Below, piece after piece: positions 1 to 5,262 of a stretch of 5,373 nucleotides of DNA. The notes beneath the pieces are model-generated. The model was not told where the DNA came from and did not search any database. It saw only the letters and a list, made by a program, of their open reading frames with translations. The number at the start of each line of letters is the position of its first letter. Position 1 is the first letter of the stretch. The translations under genes and the position numbers were made by a program. The stretch comes from Tagaea sp. (GTDB taxonomy: Bacteria > Pseudomonadota > Alphaproteobacteria > CACIAM-22H2), in assembly GCA_023653245.1 (NCBI GenBank), contig JAMNXK010000193.1, forward strand, positions 1 through 5,373, given 5' to 3'.

Positions 1-393
1 CCCCAGACCGTGGGCCCGCAGATCGTCGCCCTGGTCGGCGATCCGCTGATGTTCCTGCTGGCGGTCAATCTGCTGCTGCTGGTCGTGGGATGTTTCATGG
101 AGGCGCTGGCCGCCATGCTGATCCTGATCCCGATCCTGACGCCGGCGGCAGCACAGTTCGGCATCGATCCGATCCAATTCGGCCTGATTTTCGTGTTGAA
201 CCTCATGATCGGCACGATCACCCCGCCGGTCGGCGTGGTGCTGTTCGTGACCTCGAGAATCGCGGGGATTTCCTTCGCCGCGATGTCGCGCGCGATCGTG
301 CCGTGGCTGGTGCCGCTGCTGGCGGTCCTGCTGCTGGCCACGCTGTGGCCGCCGCTGACGACCTGGCTGCCCAAACTCGTGATGGGACGCTAA
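1..393 (+). CDS. TRAP transporter large permease (DctM family), C-terminal 130 residues, 5' end outside window
   Basis: This is the membrane-embedded large subunit of a tripartite (TRAP) secondary transporter. Such systems import organic acids, or occasionally sulfonates or sugar acids, delivered by a periplasmic binding protein and driven by an ion gradient. The reading frame is open from base 1, so the gene starts upstream; the GTG at position 10 is only an internal Val codon. Visible residues carry the family hallmarks: a GCFMEALAAM segment (about 30-39), PILTPAAAQFGIDPIQFG (44-61), and the strongly conserved IGTITPPVGVVLFV (70-83) followed by RIAGIS. Hydrophobic spans lie at about 17-31, 58-83 and 100-117, and the protein ends in a short polar tail, LVMGR. 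The small permease and binding protein, normally adjacent, are presumably upstream. The substrate cannot be read from this fragment. SulP starts 25 nt after the stop, which suggests co-transcription. The family call is secure. Confidence 0.93.
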   Translation, partial: PQTVGPQIVALVGDPLMFLLAVNLLLLVVGCFMEALAAMLILIPILTPAAAQFGIDPIQFGLIFVLNLMIGTITPPVGVVLFVTSRIAGISFAAMSRAIVPWLVPLLAVLLLATLWPPLTTWLPKLVMGR

Positions 394-403
394 GCTCGAT
401 CCC

Positions 404-410
404 GGGGGGA
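404..410 (+). promoter_or_regulatory. Ribosome binding site for the SulP gene
   Basis: The purine run GGGGGGA ends 8 nt before the GTG at 419. It is the only Shine-Dalgarno-like sequence near this start, and no ATG occurs in frame until codon 46, deep inside the first membrane segment. It therefore supports the GTG as the true start. It sits in the 25-nt gap after the TRAP permease stop, which has no convincing terminator. Confidence 0.6.
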
Positions 411-418
411 ATCGGATC

Positions 419-2098
419 GTGCGCACGCCGGGTTTCGTCGATCTCTACACGCCAAAGCTGGTGACGATCCTGCGCGAAGGCTACGGCCTCGCGCAGTTCC
501 GCGCCGACGCGGGTGCCGGGCTGACGGTGGCGATCGTGGCCCTGCCGCTGTCGATGGCGATCGCCATCGCTTCGGGCGCCTCGCCCGCGCAAGGGCTCTA
601 CACTGCGGTATTCGGCGGGTTCGTGGTCTCCGCGCTCGGCGGCAGCCGCTTCCAGATCGGGGGGCCGGCGGGCGCCTTCATCGTGCTGGTCGCGGCGACG
701 ATCCTCCAGCACGGCATGGCGGGCACGGTCCTGGCGGTGTTCCTGTCCGGGCTGATGTTGATCGCCGCCGGCCTGTTGCGCCTGGGCACCTACGTCAAGT
801 TCATCCCCTATCCGGTGACGGTCGGGTTCACGGCCGGAATCGCGGTCATCATCTTCGCCAGCCAGATCAAAGATCTTCTCGGGTTGGTCCTGCCCGGCCG
901 CGAGCCCGCGCCGATCCTGGAGAAACTGCCGGTCCTATGGGACGCGTTCCCGACCTTCGACGCGGTCACGATCGCGCTGGCGCTGCTGACGATCGTCGCG
1001 GCCGAGACGTGCCGGCGCGTCCGGCCGCATTGGCCGGGTTTGTTGATCGCGGTGGCGCTGGCCTCTCTGGCCACGGCGGCGTTCGATTTGCGCGTCGAGA
1101 CGATCGGCTCGCGCTTCGGCGGGATTCCCTCGACGCTGCCGATGCCCGAATTGCCGGATTTCGCCTGGGCGAAGGTGCTCGCCGTGCTGCCCAATGCGCT
1201 GGCCTTCGCGCTGCTGGGCGCCATCGAATCGCTGCTTTCGGCCGTGGTGGCCGACGGCATGACGGGCCGCCGTCATCGCTCGAATTGCGAACTCGTCGGC
1301 CAAGGCTTCGCCAATCTGGCCAGCGCCCTGTTCGGCGGGATCAGCGTCACCGGCACGGTCGCGCGCACCGCGACCAACGTGCGCGCCGGCGCGCACGGAC
1401 CGATCGCCGGCATGCTGCACGCGGTCTTCCTGCTGGTCTTCGTGCTCGTGGCGGCACCGCTGGCGTCGCATATCCCGCTCGCTTGCCTGGCGGGCGTGCT
1501 CGCCTTGATCGCCTGGCACATGGTCGAGAAGCGCGCTTTCGCCATGCTGTTGCGCGCCTCGCCCGGCGACGCGTGCGTCCTTATGGCCACGTTTCTGCTG
1601 ACCGTGTTCCGCGATCTGATCGAGGCGATCGTGGTCGGCTTCGCGCTCGGCTCCGCGCTGTTCATCCACCGCATGTCCAAGACGACGGCGGTGGAGGCGG
1701 CCACGCCCTTCGTCGCCGAAGACCGGGCGGATGGCGCCGCGGGCGCGCGCCGTCCCTATGACGGGCGCACCGCCAACGATCCCGACGTGGTGGTTTACCG
1801 GATCGTGGGCGCGTTCTTCTTCGGGGCGGCGGCGTCGATCGGATCGGTGCTCGAGCGCATCGCCGACACGCATCGCGCGCTGGTGATCGATTTCGAAACG
1901 GTGCCGTTCGTGGACGCCACGGCCGCGCACACGATCGAAGAGCTGGCGCGCCAAGCGGCGCGGCGCGGGGTGAAGCTCGTGCTGTCGGGCGCCTCGCCGG
2001 CCGTCCGGCGCGATCTCCACGCGCACGGGATCGCGGCACCTTCCGTCGCCTACGCGGCCACGATCGACGAAGCGCTCGCGGGCTTGCGCGGTCCTTGA
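419..2098 (+). CDS. SulP/SLC26 family anion transporter with C-terminal STAS domain
   Basis: This inner-membrane anion transporter has 559 residues, the usual length for bacterial SulP proteins, which carry sulfate, bicarbonate or dicarboxylates. Residues about 28-420 form the membrane domain. They include the TM1 signature DAGAGLTVAIVALPLSMAIA (30-49), FQIGGPAGAFIVLVA (78-92, TM3) and ISVTGTVARTATNVRAGA (308-325, TM10); TM3 and TM10 are the paired half-helices that form the substrate site in known structures. The segment GAIESLLSAVVADGMTG (267-283) matches the TM8 region. It has Glu270 and Ser274 where, from memory, the cyanobacterial Na+/bicarbonate transporter BicA has sodium-binding Asp and Thr, so sodium coupling is not assured. 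A hydrophilic linker (about 425-453) leads to a STAS domain (about 454-559) with the core LVIDFETVPFVDATAAHTIE. The substrate is unassigned. The gene follows the TRAP permease by 25 nt and is probably in the same operon. The start is GTG with a good RBS. Confidence 0.94.
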   Translation: MRTPGFVDLYTPKLVTILREGYGLAQFRADAGAGLTVAIVALPLSMAIAIASGASPAQGLYTAVFGGFVVSALGGSRFQIGGPAGAFIVLVAATILQHGMAGTVLAVFLSGLMLIAAGLLRLGTYVKFIPYPVTVGFTAGIAVIIFASQIKDLLGLVLPGREPAPILEKLPVLWDAFPTFDAVTIALALLTIVAAETCRRVRPHWPGLLIAVALASLATAAFDLRVETIGSRFGGIPSTLPMPELPDFAWAKVLAVLPNALAFALLGAIESLLSAVVADGMTGRRHRSNCELVGQGFANLASALFGGISVTGTVARTATNVRAGAHGPIAGMLHAVFLLVFVLVAAPLASHIPLACLAGVLALIAWHMVEKRAFAMLLRASPGDACVLMATFLLTVFRDLIEAIVVGFALGSALFIHRMSKTTAVEAATPFVAEDRADGAAGARRPYDGRTANDPDVVVYRIVGAFFFGAAASIGSVLERIADTHRALVIDFETVPFVDATAAHTIEELARQAARRGVKLVLSGASPAVRRDLHAHGIAAPSVAYAATIDEALAGLRGP

Positions 2099-2299
2099 GC
2101 CCTCGGTCGCGCCGGCACGAGGAAGCGCGCGTTCGGTCGACCGTTCGGTAGGCGGTCCGCATTTCCTCGTGATCGTCGATCCGGTTCGGCGAGGACGGAG
2201 TCGAAGGGCATCGAGGGGCGGTGGCGAACCGGTCCCCTATTGGACGGTCTCGGCTTGTTCAAAGGACGGTACCGCAAAATTTCTTCTGGTCGGGGCGGG

Positions 2300-2319
2300 G
2301 GCGGTGCTAACGTACCGCC
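2300..2319 (+). promoter_or_regulatory. Hairpin in the chemoreceptor leader
   Basis: GGCGGTGC (2300-2307) can pair with GTACCGCC (2312-2319) around a TAAC tetraloop. This gives an 8-bp stem with one G-U wobble in RNA. No T-tract follows, so it is not a standard intrinsic terminator. The left arm could alternatively pair with an ACCGC at 2271-2275, so two mutually exclusive folds are possible. Whether this region is transcribed is unknown. Confidence 0.35.
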
Positions 2320-2328
2320 GCCGGTCGT

Positions 2329-2340
2329 CCGGCGCGCCGG
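2329..2340. repeat. Perfect 12-bp palindrome CCGGCGCGCCGG
   Basis: This is a perfectly self-complementary 12-mer located 73 bp upstream of the chemoreceptor ATG. It could be a dimeric protein-binding site or simply a product of the high GC content. Its 8-bp core GGCGCGCC recurs in another 12-bp palindrome at 4821-4832, the other intergenic region of the window. Confidence 0.4.
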
Positions 2341-2397
2341 AATCGCCGGCGTACATCCGTATTCGCGCTTCGCCGGGGGGGCGGAGCGCCAACGCTT

Positions 2398-2406
2398 GGA
2401 AGGGGA
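2398..2406 (+). promoter_or_regulatory. Ribosome binding site for the chemoreceptor gene
   Basis: GGAAGGGGA ends 6 nt before the ATG at 2413. It is one of the strongest purine-rich Shine-Dalgarno sequences in the window and fixes the start, because the encoded protein begins directly with a short N-terminal helix followed by the first PAS domain. Confidence 0.65.
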
Positions 2407-2412
2407 TCGCGT

Positions 2413-3888
2413 ATGCTGGGGAAGTTGTTCGGCGGCCAGGACGAGGCCGGCACGCAAGCCAAGACGCTGCTCGAGACGGCGCCGATCGCGCTGATGACGG
2501 TCGATATCGCGACCTTCAAGATCGACTACGCCAACGCCAGATCGGTGGCGCTGCTGCGCTCGATCCGGCACTTGCTCAAGATCGACCCGGACAGGATCGT
2601 CGGCACGTCGATCGACGTGTTTCACGCCAAGCCCGAGCACCAGCGCCGGCTGCTGTCCGACCCGAAGAACCTGCCCCACAAGGCGCGCATCACGCTGGGC
2701 ACGGAGACGCTCGATCTGCATATCGAAGCGGTGCGCGATTCCGCCGGCGTCTACAAGCGCGCGATGCTCGCCTGGTCGGTGGCGACCGATCTGGTGCGCA
2801 AGGAGAAGGAGACCGCGCGCCTGCTGCAGATGATCGACAACATGCCGATCAACGTGATGACCTGCGACCCGGTCGACTTCAAGATCGACTACGCCAACAA
2901 GACCAGCCTGGAAACGCTGCGCAAGGTCCAGCAATACATCCCCGTGCGCGCCGAGAACCTGATCGGCACGTCGATCGACGTGTTCCACAAGAACCCGTCG
3001 CACCAGCGCGGCATGCTGGCGGACGGCGCGCGCCTGCCGCACGTCGCCAATATCAAGGTCGGCCCGGAGACGCTGAACTTGCGCGTCTCGGCGATCCGCG
3101 ACGACAAGGGCGCCTATCTCGGGCCGATGGTCAGCTGGTCGATCGTCACCGACGGCGTGCGCATGGCCGAATCGGTCACCGGCGTCGTCAAGCAGATGTC
3201 CTCGACGGCGGAGAGCATGGACGGCTCGGCGCGCGCGATGCTCGACGTCGCCACGCGCGCGGAGAACATGGCGGGCTCGGTCTCTGCCGCCGCCGAGGAG
3301 ATGACCGCCTCGATCGGCGAGATCGCCAGCCGCATCGCCGCCGTCTCGACCATGTCGCAGAAGGCCGACCAGGAAGCCGCCCAGGCCAACAAGCTGGTCG
3401 CCACGCTAACCGAAGCCGCGGGCAAGATCGGCTCGGTCACCGAGGCGATCGAAAGCATCGCCGCCAAGACCAATCTCCTCGCGCTCAACGCCACCATCGA
3501 GGCCGCGCGCGCCGGCGAAGCGGGCAAGGGCTTCGCGGTCGTGGCTTCGGAGGTGAAGGGGCTGTCGCAACAGACCGCCACCGCCACGACCGAGATCAAG
3601 ACCCAGATCGGCGAGGTCCAGGGCGTGGTCAAGCAGACGGTCGACGCGATCGGCTTGATCGGCAAGACGATCTCGGAGCTGTCGGTCGTGTTCGCGCAGA
3701 TCGCCGCGGCGGTCAAAGAGCAGCGCGCCGCGACGGCGGAGGTCGCGCGCGCGATCACCGGCGTATCGGAAGCCTCGCGCGAGACCGGCGCGTCCGCGCA
3801 AAGCGTGCGCGAGGTCGCCGAGAAGATCAACGACTACTCGGGCAAGCTCGACGGCGAGATCAAGGGCTACATGGCCAGCGTGCGGTAG
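2413..3888 (+). CDS. Cytoplasmic methyl-accepting chemotaxis protein with tandem PAS domains
   Basis: This soluble chemoreceptor would sense an intracellular signal and control CheA kinase activity through CheW. Its 491 residues contain no hydrophobic membrane span and no recognisable HAMP domain. PAS1 spans about 20-127 and PAS2 about 141-248; each has the motifs [15 protein letters not shown], a PxHQR segment, LPH and RD..G.Y....WS. A coiled-coil signalling domain runs from about 250 to the end. Its conserved hairpin tip covers about 347-384, with [20 protein letters not shown] followed by [21 protein letters not shown] (291-300) matches the consensus methylation site, with Glu295 and Glu296. 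The C-terminus (GYMASVR) lacks a CheR-binding NWETF-type pentapeptide. Azospirillum brasilense AerC is a known soluble tandem-PAS receptor, but the PAS motifs here are not the Aer-type FAD signature, so the ligand is unknown. No che genes are adjacent, so this looks like an orphan receptor. Confidence 0.95.
   Translation: MLGKLFGGQDEAGTQAKTLLETAPIALMTVDIATFKIDYANARSVALLRSIRHLLKIDPDRIVGTSIDVFHAKPEHQRRLLSDPKNLPHKARITLGTETLDLHIEAVRDSAGVYKRAMLAWSVATDLVRKEKETARLLQMIDNMPINVMTCDPVDFKIDYANKTSLETLRKVQQYIPVRAENLIGTSIDVFHKNPSHQRGMLADGARLPHVANIKVGPETLNLRVSAIRDDKGAYLGPMVSWSIVTDGVRMAESVTGVVKQMSSTAESMDGSARAMLDVATRAENMAGSVSAAAEEMTASIGEIASRIAAVSTMSQKADQEAAQANKLVATLTEAAGKIGSVTEAIESIAAKTNLLALNATIEAARAGEAGKGFAVVASEVKGLSQQTATATTEIKTQIGEVQGVVKQTVDAIGLIGKTISELSVVFAQIAAAVKEQRAATAEVARAITGVSEASRETGASAQSVREVAEKINDYSGKLDGEIKGYMASVR
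2476..3153 (+). repeat. Tandem duplication of the PAS domain inside the chemoreceptor (period 121 residues, 363 bp)
   Basis: Residues 22-126 and 143-247 align without any gap at an offset of 121 residues, with 49 of 105 positions identical by hand count. At the DNA level two 22-nt runs are identical at exactly 363-bp spacing: 2514-2535 against 2877-2898, and 2600-2621 against 2963-2984. His71/192, His76/197, His89/210 and Trp121/242 are kept in both copies. Confidence 0.85.
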
Positions 3889-3913
3889 CGCGCCCGCGCC
3901 GGGGCCCAGCGCT
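3887..3913. terminator. Possible bidirectional terminator hairpin between convergent genes
   Basis: The 24-nt gap between the chemoreceptor stop (TAG, 3886-3888) and the regulator stop (TGA on the minus strand, 3915-3913) can fold. AGCGC (3887-3891) pairs with GCGCT (3909-3913), and GCCC (3892-3895) with GGGC (3902-3905), leaving a 3-nt bulge (3906-3908). There is no T-tract on either strand, so the terminator role is an inference from the convergent placement. Confidence 0.35.
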
Positions 3914-4770
3914 CACTTCGCCGCCAGCGGCAGGCAGATGTCGGTGAGCCATTCGGTCGGCGGCAGCGCGCGGCAATCGTTGAGATAGAACTCGAAGGGC
4001 GGGCGGTCGGCGGCGATCTCGCCGCTGCGCGGCAGCCAATCGCGATAGAGCCAGTTATAGGGCTTCTCGAGCTCGGCATAGGGGCCCTGGAAGCGCAACA
4101 CCGCGTGGCGGCCGGCCGCCAGATCGAACACGCGCAAATCATCCGTGCCGGCGAAACCGCCGGGCACCACGATGCACGCGTCCGAACGCAGATCCTTGGC
4201 GGGGACCGTGCCGGGATCGTCGTAGTAGACGCCGGCGGTCAAGGTTTCGGGCCCCATCAGGCCCAGCGCCCCCGCCCGCACCATCAAGCGTTCGAACGTG
4301 CCGGCGATTTCCTGATAGGGGCCGTTATGGCGGATTCCGGCCACGCGATGGGCGGGCAAGTCGCGGATTTCGACGGCATACATGGAATGCTCCTCGGCGT
4401 TCGGGTTGGGCGAGACGGGCGAAGTCGGGTGCCCGCGTTTGCGATAGGCGGCGGGCGGCACGCCGAACGCGGCGGCGAAGGCGCGGCCGAAGGCCGCGAG
4501 GCTGCCATAGCCGGCGCGTCGGGCGATTTTGGCGATCGGCATCTTGCCCAGTGACAGCTCGCCGGCCGCGCGTTGCAGGCGCCGGCGGCGCAGCGTGTCG
4601 GCGGGAGTCTCGCCGGTCGCCATGCGGTAAAGGCGGTGGAAGTGGAAGGGCGACAGGCAGGCCGCCGCGGCGAGATCGTCGAGGCGGATGTCGCCGTCGA
4701 GCCGCGAATCGATGAATGCGATGGCGCGTTCGATGCGTTTGGCGTGGTCGGCGGCGCGGGCGTCGGTCAT
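3913..4770 (-). CDS. AraC family transcriptional regulator fused to a GyrI-like effector-binding domain
   Basis: This is a ligand-responsive transcription regulator of the Rob-like layout: an AraC DNA-binding domain first, then a GyrI-like small-molecule pocket. With the start at 4770 it has 285 residues. Two helix-turn-helix units lie at about 31-55 (LDDLAAAACLSPFHFHRLYR) and 78-110 (PIAKIARRAGYGSLAAFGRA, ending in PPAAYR). A Pro/Asn/Glu-rich linker (113-129) leads to the GyrI-like domain (130-285), which begins MYAVEIRDLPAHRVAGIRHN and ends with PFEFYLND and DICLPLA. An upstream ATG at 4818 would add 16 residues. I prefer 4770: the extra codons have low GC at third positions (about 8 of 15), they do not look like family sequence, and the 4770 start shares 14 nt with the cupin start. 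Neither start has a clear Shine-Dalgarno. It is divergent from the cupin gene, its most likely target, and may also regulate itself. The ligand is unknown. Confidence 0.9.
   Translation of the reverse strand: MTDARAADHAKRIERAIAFIDSRLDGDIRLDDLAAAACLSPFHFHRLYRMATGETPADTLRRRRLQRAAGELSLGKMPIAKIARRAGYGSLAAFGRAFAAAFGVPPAAYRKRGHPTSPVSPNPNAEEHSMYAVEIRDLPAHRVAGIRHNGPYQEIAGTFERLMVRAGALGLMGPETLTAGVYYDDPGTVPAKDLRSDACIVVPGGFAGTDDLRVFDLAAGRHAVLRFQGPYAELEKPYNWLYRDWLPRSGEIAADRPPFEFYLNDCRALPPTEWLTDICLPLAAK
4390..4395 (-). promoter_or_regulatory. Internal Shine-Dalgarno before a possible second start (ATG at 4383) within the regulator gene
   Basis: On the minus strand GAGGAG (4395 to 4390) lies 6 nt before an in-frame ATG (4383-4381). 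That ATG is the first residue of the GyrI-like domain, just after the linker. Initiation there would give a 156-residue protein ending at 3913, close to the length of stand-alone GyrI/SbmC proteins (157 in E. coli). The same bases encode Glu-Glu in the full-length reading, so chance is possible. Confidence 0.4.
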
Positions 4771-4877
4771 GGCGCGAACATGCTCGAACCGGTTTGATCG
4801 CGCTTGCGATTCAGCCATTCGCGGCGCGCCGCAAGATTCGGAATGCGCGCCTGCGCGCCGCGCGCTAGACCCGCGCC
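4771..4877. promoter_or_regulatory. Divergent promoter region between the AraC-GyrI regulator and the cupin gene
   Basis: These 107 bp must hold promoters for both genes. They contain the perfect palindrome GCGGCGCGCCGC (4821-4832) and the tandem direct repeat TGCGCGCC (4844-4851 and 4852-4859). GCTAGACC (4864-4871) fits 7 of 8 positions of the alphaproteobacterial -10 consensus GCTAnAwC. No convincing -35 was found, and neither gene has a clear Shine-Dalgarno. The palindrome is a candidate regulator site, though AraC proteins more often bind direct repeats. Confidence 0.45.
4821..4832. repeat. Perfect 12-bp palindrome GCGGCGCGCCGC
   Basis: This self-complementary 12-mer lies in the divergent promoter region, 45 bp upstream of the cupin ATG. 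It shares the core GGCGCGCC with the palindrome at 2329-2340. It may be a binding site or a GC-content effect. Confidence 0.4.
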
Positions 4878-5255
4878 ATGACCGATCCTTCGATCCTCCC
4901 CGGCGCGTGGACGCCGGACACGATCCCCTGGCAGGAGATCGCCGCCGACGGCTCCAAATACGCTTTGCTCGATGGCGACAAGATGGCGGGGGCTTTCAGC
5001 TACGCCTTCTTTCTGCCCGCCGGGATGTGGGACAAGCCGCACTGGCACACCCAAGATTCGCGCGTGTTCGTCGCGTCGGGCGCGCTGCGGCTTGGTTATG
5101 GCGAGGCGTTCGACCGCGCCAAGCTCGGCGTCTATCCGGCCGGAAGTTTTCTGAGCGTGCCGGCGAACGCGCGGCATTTCGATGGGGCCGAAATCGACAC
5201 GCTGATTTTCGGCGTGGCGCGCGGGCCCTGGGCGACGCATTACGTGGGGGCGTAG
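4878..5255 (+). CDS. Small cupin-domain protein (single cupin barrel, 125 residues)
   Basis: This is a single-domain cupin, probably cytoplasmic because it has no signal peptide. It has the two cupin motifs. Motif 1 is PHWHTQDSRVFVASGALRLG (54-73), with metal-ligand candidates His55 and His57. Motif 2 is YPAGSFLSVPANARHF (86-101), with His100. The tail GPWATHYV (117-124) resembles the GPWGITYV ending of a widespread group of small cupins, and 125 residues is a normal size for that group. In the version of motif 1 known to me (HTHPxDERV) a Glu follows the Asp; here it is Ser61, so the usual fourth ligand is missing. The catalytic or binding role is unknown. The start at 4878 has no Shine-Dalgarno, and a possible -10 element ends 6 nt before it, so a leaderless mRNA is plausible. 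The AraC-GyrI gene is divergent and may control it. Confidence 0.88.
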   Translation: MTDPSILPGAWTPDTIPWQEIAADGSKYALLDGDKMAGAFSYAFFLPAGMWDKPHWHTQDSRVFVASGALRLGYGEAFDRAKLGVYPAGSFLSVPANARHFDGAEIDTLIFGVARGPWATHYVGA

Positions 5256-5262
5256 GTGCGGC

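Larger units (their letters stand above)
2099..2412. other. 314-nt non-coding leader/promoter region upstream of the chemoreceptor gene
   Basis: No convincing gene lies here. Open frames that cross it run into the chemoreceptor in the wrong phase and have Arg-rich, low-complexity translations. The stretch 2255-2290 is locally AT-richer than the surroundings and is the likeliest promoter location, but no clear sigma70, FliA (sigma28) or sigma54 pair was found. The downstream half holds a hairpin (2300-2319), a perfect palindrome (2329-2340) and the RBS. The upstream part has the short palindrome CGGTCGACCG (2134-2143), a spaced direct repeat GTTCGGT (2131-2137 and 2143-2149), and a weak 5-bp stem just after the SulP stop. 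None of these is a standard terminator. Confidence 0.5.
4763..4885. repeat. 14-bp perfect inverted repeat flanking the divergent regulator/cupin promoter
   Basis: The sequence CGCGCCATGACCGA occurs at 4872-4885 on the plus strand and, in inverse orientation, at 4776-4763. In each arm the ATG is a start codon: the cupin start, and the preferred regulator start. The arms are separated by 95 bp. This could be a paired operator, a shared translation-start context, or coincidence of two genes beginning Met-Thr-Asp. Confidence 0.5.

Noticed and set aside
935..2026. A 363-codon minus-strand open frame antisense to SulP
   Set aside because: The translation is His/Arg/Gln-rich with no recognisable motif. 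It mirrors the codon bias of the SulP gene on the other strand.
2101..2122. CCTCG/CGAGG inverted repeat just after the SulP stop as a terminator
   Set aside because: The stem is only 5 bp with a 12-nt loop and no T-tract, which is too weak to call in DNA of this GC content.
2240..2260. A sigma54-like or sigma70-like element (TTGGAC, TTGTTC) upstream of the chemoreceptor
   Set aside because: The GG to GC spacing for sigma54 is wrong by one base, and neither candidate -35 has an acceptable -10 at 16-18 bp.
2050..3042. A 330-codon minus-strand open frame spanning the intergenic region and the start of the chemoreceptor
   Set aside because: It is antisense to a well-supported gene. Apparent repeats in its translation merely reflect the PAS duplication on the other strand.
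2413..3153. Identification of the chemoreceptor as an Aer/AerC-type FAD redox sensor
   Set aside because: The overall layout is similar, but the PAS motifs (DVFH, PxHQR, LPH) differ from the Aer-type motif, so flavin binding is not supported.
2169..3947. A 592-codon open frame on the plus strand overlapping the chemoreceptor
   Set aside because: It is out of phase with the gene encoding the clear PAS and MCP domains. Its translation is Arg/Gly/Asp-rich low complexity, typical of the alternative frame of a high-GC gene.
4767..5240. A 157-codon minus-strand open frame antisense to the cupin
   Set aside because: It lies antisense to a gene with clear cupin motifs and its composition is Arg-rich without a domain.
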